Assembly (NCBI GenBank): GCA_030537315.1
Contig: JAUNNZ010000003.1
Coordinates: 1-64,000 of the forward strand
Source: Bacteroidia bacterium
GTDB lineage: Bacteria > Bacteroidota > Bacteroidia > Bacteroidales > UBA932
Length of the DNA: 64,000 bases
Direction of reading: 5' to 3'
Below, piece by piece: positions 1 through 8,410 of the stretch (position 1 is its first letter; every line of letters begins with the position of its first letter). The position numbers and the translations under genes were made by a program. The notes below the pieces were generated by a model. The model searched no databases and had not been told where the DNA came from. It worked only from the letters and a program-made list of their open reading frames with translations.

Positions 1-827
1 AAATCACTGCACTCGTAGTTGCCGAAAATACTGCACTTCTGGTTACCGTTCACAGAAGTCCCGTCCATCAGTGAATATAGACTCAGTTCCGCCCCGTCTT
101 TATCCTTACCAATAATGTCAGGCATTTTGTTCACACTTTGCAAAACACTGGATGCCAAAATATCGGAAGCCATCATCTGAATGCTTTCGTCTTGTTTGAT
201 GATGTCTCCTCCCATTTCCAGAAGGTTATTCAGTTCGTCTACAGACATCTTGTTGCCTTTCGTTGAAATGAGCATTGACAAAGCCTGAAGGCCGACAAGG
301 TTGTCAGGATTCTCTCTGTATGCATCTTCGCAGAGAGCAATGATTGCGTTGTCCCGAGCTTGTTGCAACGAGTCAGCTGTAGCCAAGGCTCCAATGGAAT
401 ACGAAGAGATAATTGCATCCTGGTCTTTAAAATAAATAGCCATCAATGAATTCTGAAGGGAGTTCAAAGACTCGTTGATTTTGCCACCTTTCACGGTGTT
501 TTCTCCGAGATTGACATATATATTTCCCTTTTCCGGAATAACGGAAACTGTGTATGCGTTTTCCTTTGGAGATAGTCCATTGCCGGATAATGTAATCTCC
601 ATCATCTTTGTGTTGTCGGCAGAAACTGTAAACTCGAAAGAGCCGTCCACGATAGCGGTTTCTGTTTCAATGGTCTCATCTCCATATATATACAGAATTG
701 CCTTGGCATCTTCAGGAACCGTCAGTGAATCTGAAACAGTACCGATAACCTTACACATATTGCCGGCACTGTTGCACGATACAATTTGAATCACAGTAGA
801 TAAAAGGAGAAAAATCTTGTTTCGCAT
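1..827 (-). CDS. DUF4369-like lipoprotein, C-terminus beyond window
   Basis: The minus-strand frame from the ATG at 827 is open to the window edge (275 codons). The N-terminus has a basic start, a hydrophobic stretch and the lipobox IVSC near residue 18, so this is probably a lipoprotein. The next 120 residues alternate short beta-type segments with a V-DG-F-F pattern, as in the DUF4369 domain that precedes thioredoxin-like domains in Bacteroidota. Near the edge, KDKDGAELSLYSLMDG resembles the first strands of an AhpC/TlpA redoxin domain, so the missing part is probably a thiol-disulfide oxidoreductase. The residues after it do not look like the expected FWASWC region, so the fold is uncertain. 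No Shine-Dalgarno is seen. Family assignment is by pattern only. Confidence 0.7.
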   Translation of the reverse strand, partial: MRNKIFLLLSTVIQIVSCNSAGNMCKVIGTVSDSLTVPEDAKAILYIYGDETIETETAIVDGSFEFTVSADNTKMMEITLSGNGLSPKENAYTVSVIPEKGNIYVNLGENTVKGGKINESLNSLQNSLMAIYFKDQDAIISSYSIGALATADSLQQARDNAIIALCEDAYRENPDNLVGLQALSMLISTKGNKMSVDELNNLLEMGGDIIKQDESIQMMASDILASSVLQSVNKMPDIIGKDKDGAELSLYSLMDGTSVNGNQKCSIFGNYECSD

Positions 828-927
828 ATCAATTATAAAACTACAGGTTTTAATCAATCGGTTATCTTATGAATAGAACTGCCGTAGCCAGGGCCGAAAT
901 ATATTCAATGAAATCATCAGTCATTGA

Positions 928-935
928 CAAATATA
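928..935 (-). promoter_or_regulatory. Candidate -7 element for the DUF4369-like gene
   Basis: On the minus strand this reads TATATTTG, an exact match to the Bacteroidota -7 consensus TAnnTTTG, about 100 nt upstream of the start at 827. No TTTG lies at the usual 19-21 nt spacing (the nearest is 13 nt away), so the call is weak. Confidence 0.35.
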
Positions 936-1000
936 ATAAAATGGTAATCAAAAAGTGAATAGAATGTATTGAACTTTTGCTTTATGAAACCGCACCTTGA

Positions 1001-1084
1001 GTACCAAATAAGGCCTTTGGTGGTACGGGATCTACTAAATATCCGTTTGGTACCAGAATAAGCCTCTGGCGGTACCAAACGGAT
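1001..1084. repeat. Two related palindromic repeats (covarying hairpins)
   Basis: Copy 1 (1001-1026) and copy 2 (about 1049-1076) share a layout: GTACC, a short purine run, AAGCC or AGGCC, the complementary run, then GGTAC. In copy 1 the stem pairs CCAAA with TTTGG; in copy 2 it pairs CCAGA with TCTGG, a compensatory change. Copy 2 sits inside a perfect 14-bp inverted repeat (1041-1054 with 1071-1084, ATCCGTTTGGTACC on the left). The starts are 49 nt apart. Function is unknown. It could be a REP-like dispersed element or a structured 3' end of the nifJ operon mRNA. Confidence 0.65.
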
Positions 1085-1099
1085 AATTGAACAATACGT

Positions 1100-1145
1100 G
1101 AGCCCTTTATCCGGCGCCGCAATCCTCCTTTGCGCTCAAGGGCTC
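1100..1145 (-). terminator. Stem-loop downstream of nifJ, no T-tract
   Basis: An 8-bp perfect inverted repeat, GAGCCCTT (1100-1107) and AAGGGCTC (1138-1145), lies about 40 nt past the nifJ stop. An inner GCGC/GCGC pairing is possible. There is no run of T on the minus strand, so it is more likely a stabilising 3' structure than an intrinsic terminator. Confidence 0.3.
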
Positions 1146-1186
1146 GATTATTGACATATAGTCGTTAATTCAAAGCGCAAATGGTT

Positions 1187-4100
1187 CTAAATCCCTTTCA
1201 GGGAATCGTAGCGCTTGGCGGCGTCTTCAGATGCCTGGGAGAAGAGTTTTTCGGCGTTTTCAGGGAAGGTGCGCTTCAGTGAGCTGTAACGTACTTCGCC
1301 GTCGAGGAATTCTTCGTATGGCATCGTAGGAGCCTTGGAGTCGAGCTGGAACGGATGCTCGAGACGAGGGTCGTAGCGGTAAAGGGTCCAGTAGCCGGCA
1401 TCGACGGCACGTTTCATCTCGTCCTGGACTTTCTGCATACCGGCGCAGATGCCGTGGGATGAGCAAGGCGTGTAGGCGATGATCACTGATGGACCGTCGT
1501 ATTCCTCTGCTTCCTTGATGGCTTTTACGAGCTGGGCCGGGTTGGCGCCCATCGCAACCTGCGCTACATATACGTTACCGTAAGTCATTAATATCGAGCC
1601 GATATCCTTCTTCTTGCTCTTCTTGCCGGAAGAGGCGAATTTGGCTACAGCGCCGAGCGGAGTCGCCTTTGAGGACTGGCCGCCGGTGTTGGAGTACATC
1701 TCGGTATCCACGATGAATACATTCACGTTCTCCCCTGTCGAAATCACGTGGTCGAGACCGCCGAAACCTATGTCATAGGCCCATCCGTCGCCGCCGAACA
1801 TCCAGAACGTCTTCTTGGCGAGCATATCCTTCATCGCGAGTATCTCGGCACCTGCGGCGGAGCTGTCGGCGGACAATGCGGAGATAAGCGCATCGGATGC
1901 CTTGCGGGATGCGTCGAATGAATCGAAGGCGTCAAGCCAGCCGGCGCATGCGTCCTTGACGGCGCCGGAGGATGTCTCATAAAGTGCGGAGACCTTCATC
2001 TTCGCCAGTTCCCTCCTTTGCTTTACGGAGAGGAACATACCGAGGCACAATTCCGCGTTGTTCTCGAAAAGGCTGTTGGTCCACGCCGGGCCGAAGCCGC
2101 GTGAATCCACGGTATAAGGAATACCCGGCATTGCAGCGCCCCAGGCCTGTGAGCAGCCGGTGGCGTTTGCCCAGAAGGCGCGTGTGCCGAAAAGTTGGGT
2201 GAGAAGTTTTGCGTACGGGGTCTCTCCGCAGCCGGCGCAGGCGGCGGAGAATTCAAGCAGAGGCTTGCGGAACTGGCTGCCCTTGATGGTGTACGGCTCG
2301 AACAGGTCGCCCTTGTCCGACAGGCCCAGGCCATATCCGAACACTGCCTTCCCTTCTTCTGAAAGAGTGGCGGGAACCATTTCCAATGCTCCTGCAGGGC
2401 AGCTTTCAGAGCAGCTGCCGCAGCCCGTGCAGTCGAATTCCGATACGGTCAGCGCGAAGTGCAGACCGGCAGCGCTCTTGCCGTTCGCCGGAATCGTGGC
2501 GAACCCGGCAGGCGCTCCTGCCTTCTCGGCATCGTCAAGCAGATACGGGCGTATCGCGGCGTGAGGGCAGACGAGCGAGCACTTGTTGCACTGGATACAT
2601 TTGTCTGTTTTCCAGGATGGCACACGCACCGCGATGCCGCGTTTCTCGTAGGCCGTAAGTCCAAGTTCTATGCAACCGTCAACGTTTCCGACGAAGGCGC
2701 TGACAGGAAGGTCATCGCCCTTCTGGCGGTTGATAGGGTTTAGGATATTGCGCACGGCGGCAGGAAGGGCGGATTCGTCCGCGGCTGGCTCGACATCGAG
2801 CGAAGCCCAGGATGCCGGAACCGGAACCTCGACAACCTCGGCGGCGCCCGCCTCGATTGCGCTTACGTTCTTGGCGACCACTTCGTCGCCCTTCTTGAAA
2901 TATGTCTTGCGTGCGGCGTCCTTCATGGCCTCCAGCGCCTCATCCTTGCTGATGAGGCCCGCGACTGCGAAGAATGCGGCCTGCAGCACGGTGTTGGTGT
3001 GACTGCCGAGGCCCAGCCTCTGCGCGATTGCGGTGGCGTCTATGACGAACAGGCGCGCCTTCTTGAGGGCCAGCGTCTTCTTCACTGAAGCAGGCAGCCA
3101 GGCCTCGAGTTCGGCTCCGTTCCTGTTGCAGTTCAGCAGGAACTTGCCGCCTTCCTTAAGTTCTGAAACTATGTCGTACTGACCGATATAACTCTGGTTG
3201 TGGCAGGCAACGAAGTCGGCGCGCTTCACGTAATAGGAGCTCTCAACCGGCCTGTCGCCGAAGCGAAGGTGGGATTTCGTGACTCCGAACGACTTCTTCG
3301 CGTCATACTCGAAGTATGCCTGGCCGTACATCCCGGCGGTTTCCGCCACGATGTGCACGGTGTTCTTGTTGGCGCCGACGGTTCCGTCGCCGCCGAGTCC
3401 CCAGAACTTGCAGCTGAATCCTTCGGCCGCATTCTCATATGGCAGTGATGTCAGTGAAAGTCCCGTGACGTCATCTACGATGCCGATGGTGAAGCCGTTG
3501 CGCGGCTTCGCGGCAGCGAGGTTGCCGAATACAGCGAGTATCTGTCCGGGGTCGGTGTCCTTTGAAGAGAGGCCGTAGCGTCCTCCGACAACGGAGATCT
3601 TCCTGCCGCTGCGGCTGAGTGCAGCGCAGAAATCCTCGTAGAGAGGCTCTCCCGCGCTTCCCGGCTCCTTGCACCTGTCAAGCACTGCAACGCGCTCCAC
3701 GGACTCGGGAAGGGCCTTGAAAAGGTGATCCGCGCTGAACGGGCGGTAAAGGTGAACCTGGAGGAAGCCTGTCTTGCGTCCTGCGGCGTTCAGCGAGTCG
3801 ACAGCCTCGCGGATGGCACCGGAAACGCTGCCCATCGCAACGACCACGTCGGTTGCGTCGGCTGCGCCGTAATAGTTGAACAGGTGGTAGTCACGTCCCG
3901 TGATCCTGTTGATTTCCTGGAGATAGTTCTCGACTATGCCAGGCAAAGCGTCATAATATGGGTTGCAGGCCTCGCGTGCCTGGAAGAATACGTCCGGATT
4001 CTGGACGGTGCTTCTCATAAGGGGATGTTCCGGGTTGAGCGCGCGATTGCGGAAAGCGGCAAGCGCGTCCTTGTCAACCAGGGCGTGCAGCTTGTCGAAA

Positions 4101-4660
4101 TCGATCATTTCGACCGTGCTGATCTCGTGCGAGGTACGGAATCCGTCGAAGAAATGCATGAACGGGGTGCGGCCCTTTATCGCTGACAGATGGGCTACGC
4201 CCGCGAGGTCTATCACTTCCTGCACGCTGCCGGAGCACAGCTGCGCGAAGCCGGTGTTGCGGCAGCACATGACGTCGGAATGGTCTCCGAATATGCTCAT
4301 CGCGTGGGTTCCGACCGTACGTGCCGCTACGTGAAGCACTACCGGCAGCCTCTCTCCGGCTATGCGGTGAAGCACGGGAATCATAAGCATAAGTCCCTGG
4401 CTGGATGTGTAGCTGGTAGCCAGCGATCCGGTCTGAGCCGCGCCGTGAACGGCGGCGATAGCGCCGGCCTCCGACTGCATTTCAGTGATGGTCACGGTCT
4501 GGCCGAACATGTTGGTGCGGCCTTTCGCCGACCAGTCGTCGGTATGCTCCGCCATAGGCGAAGAAGGCGTTATAGGATAGATTGCTGCGACTTCGGTAAA
4601 TTCGTAAGCGACGTTTGAAGCGGCCTCATTGCCGTCGAGTGTGACTAATTTCTTTGACAT
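1187..4660 (-). CDS. nifJ: Pyruvate:ferredoxin (flavodoxin) oxidoreductase
   Basis: This 1157-residue single-chain enzyme converts pyruvate, CoA and oxidised ferredoxin to acetyl-CoA, CO2 and reduced ferredoxin in the cytoplasm of anaerobes. The N-terminal domain has YPITPSSPMAE (about residue 28) and DGFRTSHE. Two ferredoxin-type clusters follow: CIQCNKCSLVCP near residue 688 and CTGCGSCSESCP near 742. The thiamine-diphosphate domain has CAGCGET near 807 and GGDGWAYDIGFGG near 955, ending in SNTGGQ. Length and motifs fit the NifJ family. The start at ATG 4660 (MSKKLVTLDG) is chosen because the upstream extension is not family-like and would run into the preceding gene. It begins 2 nt after the stop of the fusion gene upstream, so it is the last gene of the long operon. 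That position makes use with 2-oxoacids other than pyruvate worth considering, but the sequence does not show it. Confidence 0.95.
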   Translation of the reverse strand: MSKKLVTLDGNEAASNVAYEFTEVAAIYPITPSSPMAEHTDDWSAKGRTNMFGQTVTITEMQSEAGAIAAVHGAAQTGSLATSYTSSQGLMLMIPVLHRIAGERLPVVLHVAARTVGTHAMSIFGDHSDVMCCRNTGFAQLCSGSVQEVIDLAGVAHLSAIKGRTPFMHFFDGFRTSHEISTVEMIDFDKLHALVDKDALAAFRNRALNPEHPLMRSTVQNPDVFFQAREACNPYYDALPGIVENYLQEINRITGRDYHLFNYYGAADATDVVVAMGSVSGAIREAVDSLNAAGRKTGFLQVHLYRPFSADHLFKALPESVERVAVLDRCKEPGSAGEPLYEDFCAALSRSGRKISVVGGRYGLSSKDTDPGQILAVFGNLAAAKPRNGFTIGIVDDVTGLSLTSLPYENAAEGFSCKFWGLGGDGTVGANKNTVHIVAETAGMYGQAYFEYDAKKSFGVTKSHLRFGDRPVESSYYVKRADFVACHNQSYIGQYDIVSELKEGGKFLLNCNRNGAELEAWLPASVKKTLALKKARLFVIDATAIAQRLGLGSHTNTVLQAAFFAVAGLISKDEALEAMKDAARKTYFKKGDEVVAKNVSAIEAGAAEVVEVPVPASWASLDVEPAADESALPAAVRNILNPINRQKGDDLPVSAFVGNVDGCIELGLTAYEKRGIAVRVPSWKTDKCIQCNKCSLVCPHAAIRPYLLDDAEKAGAPAGFATIPANGKSAAGLHFALTVSEFDCTGCGSCSESCPAGALEMVPATLSEEGKAVFGYGLGLSDKGDLFEPYTIKGSQFRKPLLEFSAACAGCGETPYAKLLTQLFGTRAFWANATGCSQAWGAAMPGIPYTVDSRGFGPAWTNSLFENNAELCLGMFLSVKQRRELAKMKVSALYETSSGAVKDACAGWLDAFDSFDASRKASDALISALSADSSAAGAEILAMKDMLAKKTFWMFGGDGWAYDIGFGGLDHVISTGENVNVFIVDTEMYSNTGGQSSKATPLGAVAKFASSGKKSKKKDIGSILMTYGNVYVAQVAMGANPAQLVKAIKEAEEYDGPSVIIAYTPCSSHGICAGMQKVQDEMKRAVDAGYWTLYRYDPRLEHPFQLDSKAPTMPYEEFLDGEVRYSSLKRTFPENAEKLFSQASEDAAKRYDSLKGI

Positions 4661-4662
4661 AA

Positions 4663-7149
4663 CTAACTCTCCAGTCCCAGGTCCCTGACGGCCTGTTCTC
4701 TCATCTTGTATTTCAGGATCTTGCCTGCGGCGTTCATCGGGAAACCCTCCACGAAGGTGATGTACTTCGGCACCTTGTGCCTTGCAAGACGCCCCGTGAT
4801 GTAATCGCGCATCTCGGGTTCCGTCATAGTCTCCCCTTCCTTGAGGATGATGCACGCCATCGCCTCTTCGCCGTACTTCTTGTCCGGCACGCCGATGACC
4901 TGCACGTCCTTGACTTTCGGGTGCGTATAGATGAACTCTTCGATTTCTTTAGGATAAATGTTTTCGCCACCACGGATGATCATATCCTTGAGACGGCCCG
5001 TGATGTGGTAGCAGCCGTTCTCGTCGACACAGGCGAGGTCGCCGGAATGCAGCCAGCCATCGCTGTCTATGGTCTGGTGTGTGGCGTCGGGCATCTTGTA
5101 ATAGCCCTTCATCGTGTTATAGCCCTTCGAGCAGAACTCTCCGTTCTCTCCGGTTCCGACCGGCTCGCCGGTCTCCGGATTGATGACCTTGCACTGCACG
5201 TGCGGGAACGGGTAGCCGACGGTATCGCAACGTATGTCGAGCGTGTCGGTCCAGGCTGACATCGTGCTGCCCGGTGCGGACTCGGTCTGGCCGTAGACGC
5301 TTACGATGCCCCGCATATTCATTTCATCCGGCTGCGCGGCCCTGCGCATGAGTTCCGGAGGGCATCCGGAGCCTGCCATTATGCCCGTACGCATATATGA
5401 GAAGTCGGTCTTGCTGTAATCCGCGTGGTTGAACATCGCGATGAACATCGTAGGCACTCCGTTGAAACAGGTGATCTTCTCCTGGTTTATGCAGGCGAGC
5501 GACGATTTCGCGGAGAAATACGGCATAGGGCACATCGTGGCGCCGTGCGTCATCGATGAAGTCATCGAGAGCACCATTCCGAAGCAGTGGAACATCGGCA
5601 CCTGGATCATCATCCTGTCAGCGGTTGAGAGTCCCATCCTGTCACCGATGCACTTGCCGTTGTTGACGACGTTGTAGTGCGTGAGCATCACGCCCTTCGG
5701 GAAACCGGTGGTTCCGGAAGTGTACTGCATGTTGCAGACGTCATCCGGCCGCACGCCTGCGGCCATATCATCGATCACCATGCGCGGGACAAGGCTCTTG
5801 CGGGCCATCGCCTCATCAAAGGTGAGGCAGCCCTTCTGCTTGAATCCGACAGTGATGACGTTGCGCAGGAAAGGCAGTCTCTTGCAGTGCAGAGGCTCCC
5901 CTGCCACGCTCTTTTTTATCTCCGGGCAGAGTTCGTTGATGATTTTCTTATAGTTCGAATCGAGGCTGCTCTCGATCATCACCAGCGTGTGGGTGTCGGA
6001 CTGGCGCAGGAGGTATTCGGCCTCGTGAGACTTGTATGCGGTGTTGACAGTCACAAGCACGGCGCCGATCTTGACTGTCGCCCAGAAGGTAATGTACCAG
6101 GCCGGGATGTTGGTGCACCATACGGACACCTTGCTGCCCGGTCTGACGCCGAGCGACACCAGCGCGCGGGCGAAATTGTCCACATCATCGCGGAACTCGG
6201 AATATGTGCGGGTGTAATCGAGGGTTGTGTATTTGAAGCAGTACTGGTCGGGGAACTCCTCCACCATCCTGTCAAGCACGCGTGAGAATGTGAGGTCTAT
6301 CAGCTCGTCCTTCTTCCAGACATAGTATCCGCTGCCGTCGTGGTTCGGATAGAGCTTGTCTCCGCGGCGGCCGGCGCTCCGTTCAAAGCGTTCCATATAG
6401 TTGACGAAGAACGGCAGGATAATGTCGCGGCCGGCCATCCCGTCGTGATATTCAGGCTTCCATTCAAGGGAGATGAATCCGTCATAGTCTATGGAGCGGA
6501 GCGCTTCCATCAGCTCGGCGACCGGGAAAGTGCCCTCTCCGATCAGAACGTAGCTGCCGTTGTCGTCGCTGTCGCGCATATGCACGTGCCTGACGTAGGC
6601 GCCGAGATTCTTGATTGACTGTGCAGGGCTCTCGCCCTTGTCACGGTACGGATGATGCACGTCCCATACCACGGCAAGCTGGTCGCAGGCGAAATCGTCC
6701 ATCAGCTGGCGCAGGAGCGCGGTGTCGGCATAGATGCCGCTGGTTTTGACAAGAATGGTGATCCCTGCTTCCTTTGCTGCAGGGATCAGCGCATTCAAGT
6801 TGCGGTTTATAGTTTCAGCATTATTCTCTTTGGCAAAAGCGCATACGTAAGGCGAACGCATGTCGGCGGCCAGCCTGATCAGGCGGGTCATATCGTCAAG
6901 CATCGCCTTGCTGTCGCTGGATATGTCGTTAGGGCTGTCGAAGCAGGGTATGGTGAGCTTCTTCTCCTTCAGGTCACGGGCCGTTGACATGATGTCGCGC
7001 CTGCAGAAAGGTCCACCCTTCTCCATAAGTTCGGGTGTCTTGAAAGCATTGTAGACTTCCACGCCGGAAAAGCGCATCTCGGATGCGCTGTCAAGTATCT
7101 CGTTCCAGCTGAGGTCAGTCCAGCCGCGTGTTGAAAAAGAAAGTCTCAA
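4663..7149 (-). CDS. TIM-barrel isomerase-like domain fused to acyl-CoA ligase
   Basis: 828 residues in two parts. Residues 1-262 resemble xylose-isomerase/AP-endonuclease-2-type TIM barrels and keep the likely metal ligands: WDVHHPY, HVHMRDS and SLEWKPEY. Residues about 285-828 are a complete ANL-superfamily adenylating enzyme: YTSGTTGFPKG near 478, the GWLHSGDLA and GRLKDMIIRGGENIYPKEIEEF motifs (about 700-740), and the catalytic lysine in NAAGKILKYK near 805. The best general call is a medium- or long-chain fatty acyl-CoA ligase. The start is TTG at 7149, overlapping the TGA of the upstream gene (TTGA); no ATG exists before the first barrel strand. The fusion is uninterrupted and both halves look intact. 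The barrel's substrate is unknown. Its place between a LeuA-like gene and nifJ suggests acyl-acid activation linked to 2-oxoacid metabolism, which is inference. Confidence 0.85.
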   Translation of the reverse strand: MRLSFSTRGWTDLSWNEILDSASEMRFSGVEVYNAFKTPELMEKGGPFCRRDIMSTARDLKEKKLTIPCFDSPNDISSDSKAMLDDMTRLIRLAADMRSPYVCAFAKENNAETINRNLNALIPAAKEAGITILVKTSGIYADTALLRQLMDDFACDQLAVVWDVHHPYRDKGESPAQSIKNLGAYVRHVHMRDSDDNGSYVLIGEGTFPVAELMEALRSIDYDGFISLEWKPEYHDGMAGRDIILPFFVNYMERFERSAGRRGDKLYPNHDGSGYYVWKKDELIDLTFSRVLDRMVEEFPDQYCFKYTTLDYTRTYSEFRDDVDNFARALVSLGVRPGSKVSVWCTNIPAWYITFWATVKIGAVLVTVNTAYKSHEAEYLLRQSDTHTLVMIESSLDSNYKKIINELCPEIKKSVAGEPLHCKRLPFLRNVITVGFKQKGCLTFDEAMARKSLVPRMVIDDMAAGVRPDDVCNMQYTSGTTGFPKGVMLTHYNVVNNGKCIGDRMGLSTADRMMIQVPMFHCFGMVLSMTSSMTHGATMCPMPYFSAKSSLACINQEKITCFNGVPTMFIAMFNHADYSKTDFSYMRTGIMAGSGCPPELMRRAAQPDEMNMRGIVSVYGQTESAPGSTMSAWTDTLDIRCDTVGYPFPHVQCKVINPETGEPVGTGENGEFCSKGYNTMKGYYKMPDATHQTIDSDGWLHSGDLACVDENGCYHITGRLKDMIIRGGENIYPKEIEEFIYTHPKVKDVQVIGVPDKKYGEEAMACIILKEGETMTEPEMRDYITGRLARHKVPKYITFVEGFPMNAAGKILKYKMREQAVRDLGLES

Positions 7150-8405
7150 GCCTGTTCCTCCTCGTATGCTATTTTATTGGCCGCGTTGATGTAGGCAAGG
7201 ATGCTGGATCCCACGATGTCGGTGGAAACGCCCTTGCCGGAATATATCTTGCCGTCGTAACGGAGCAGCACCTCTGTCTCGCCCATCGCTTCGCGGCCTT
7301 CCGTTACCGAACGTATCTTGAAGTCGTCGAGTTCGTAGCTTCTGCCGAGCAGTTTCTCGACTGCCTGGAATGAAGCGTCCACCGGGCCGTTGCCCACGCA
7401 TACGCTTTCCAGCATCTCCTTGCCTTTCTGCAGGCGGAGATGGCAGGTGGACGTGATCACATTGCCGGAATTGATGAGATAGCTGTCCAGACGGTAGGTC
7501 TCAGGGATGATTTCCTCATCTTCCGCCGTATTCTCTACAGTCTCCACCTTGGCGAGAGAGCCGGAGCAGGTCCTGGACCTGGCATCCTCGCAGAGTTGCC
7601 TTATGGCATACACAGCATGCTGGAGCTCCGTCATACGCAGGTCTGCGTCGCCTCCGCAGAGTTCGGACTTGGCGTGAAGGATAAGCGGGAAATGCTCCAG
7701 AGAGGCGGCGTGGCCCCCCATCGCATAAGTCTTGATCTCATCAGCGCCGGCCCTCACGGCTGCAACGGCGCAGGCGTCGGCGAGGAAGAGCTTGTTGGAG
7801 CAGAATACCCCGAGTCTGATGCCGTCCGGGAGGATGTCCTTGATACGCTTGACTGCGGCGTAGAATTCATCCGGAAGCATATCGCCTGCCGCATCGCAGA
7901 TGGTGACTATGGTTGCGCCAGCCTCCACTGCGGCCTGCACGGTCTGCTCGGCGAATTCCGGGTCACTCCTGGTGAAATCACCTGCGGTAAACTCCACTTC
8001 CGGGCAGAGCGCAGCACTGGCGGCCACCCTCTCCCTGATGCAGTCAAGGACTGCGGACGCCTTTTTGTGACAGAAATATTCCATCTGAACGGTACTGATC
8101 GGTGCGTATACCTGAAGTCTCGGATGCTTTGCCTCTTTGACCGCATCCCACGTCTTGGCGGGACTTTCGGCATCCAGCAGGTCAACCGGAACAACGAGGG
8201 CCGCCTTCTGAACGGTGCTTGCCAGCGACTTGACGAGCAGGTAGTCGAAACGTCCTCTTCCTACGGGACCGACCTCGATCGCGCTCACACCAAGCTGGTC
8301 AAGGTGCTTGGCCATCTCGATGCCGATACGGAACGGAAGGGCTTCTTCGGAAAACCTGGAAGAACGTCGGATGGTAATATCCGCAATAGATATCTTGCGT
8401 ATCAT
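7146..8405 (-). CDS. LeuA-like protein lacking catalytic metal ligands
   Basis: 419 residues: an HMGL-like TIM barrel (1 to about 270), then a LeuA-type regulatory domain (about 300-419, with SGNVITSTCHLRL, GNGPVDASFQAVEKLLG and STDIVGSSILAYINAANK). It aligns with the 2-isopropylmalate synthase at 13,093-14,625 but has lost key residues. The family DTTLRDGEQ is DITIRRSSR here, so the metal-binding Asp is Arg14. The HGHN metal site is FCSN near residue 198, so both histidines are gone. The GERCGN loop is replaced by GGHAAS. It is therefore unlikely to be an ordinary isopropylmalate or citramalate synthase. It could be a regulatory subunit for the true LeuA or an enzyme with new chemistry. It starts 5 nt after the metX stop and overlaps the next gene by 4 bp. 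Confidence 0.8.
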   Translation of the reverse strand: MIRKISIADITIRRSSRFSEEALPFRIGIEMAKHLDQLGVSAIEVGPVGRGRFDYLLVKSLASTVQKAALVVPVDLLDAESPAKTWDAVKEAKHPRLQVYAPISTVQMEYFCHKKASAVLDCIRERVAASAALCPEVEFTAGDFTRSDPEFAEQTVQAAVEAGATIVTICDAAGDMLPDEFYAAVKRIKDILPDGIRLGVFCSNKLFLADACAVAAVRAGADEIKTYAMGGHAASLEHFPLILHAKSELCGGDADLRMTELQHAVYAIRQLCEDARSRTCSGSLAKVETVENTAEDEEIIPETYRLDSYLINSGNVITSTCHLRLQKGKEMLESVCVGNGPVDASFQAVEKLLGRSYELDDFKIRSVTEGREAMGETEVLLRYDGKIYSGKGVSTDIVGSSILAYINAANKIAYEEEQA

Positions 8406-8410
8406 AACTT

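Larger units (their letters stand above)
828..1186. other. Intergenic region without a gene
   Basis: This gap separates the partial lipoprotein gene from the 3' end of nifJ. It is AT-rich near the lipoprotein start and has no convincing reading frame. It holds the two related hairpins at 1001-1084 and a stem-loop at 1100-1145, annotated separately. Confidence 0.6.

Noticed and set aside
1001..1084. CRISPR-like repeats
   Set aside because: Only two diverged copies with no spacers of regular length and no cas genes nearby.
4661..4855. 65-residue N-terminal extension of NifJ
   Set aside because: Not family-like, and read from the end of the upstream ligase gene.
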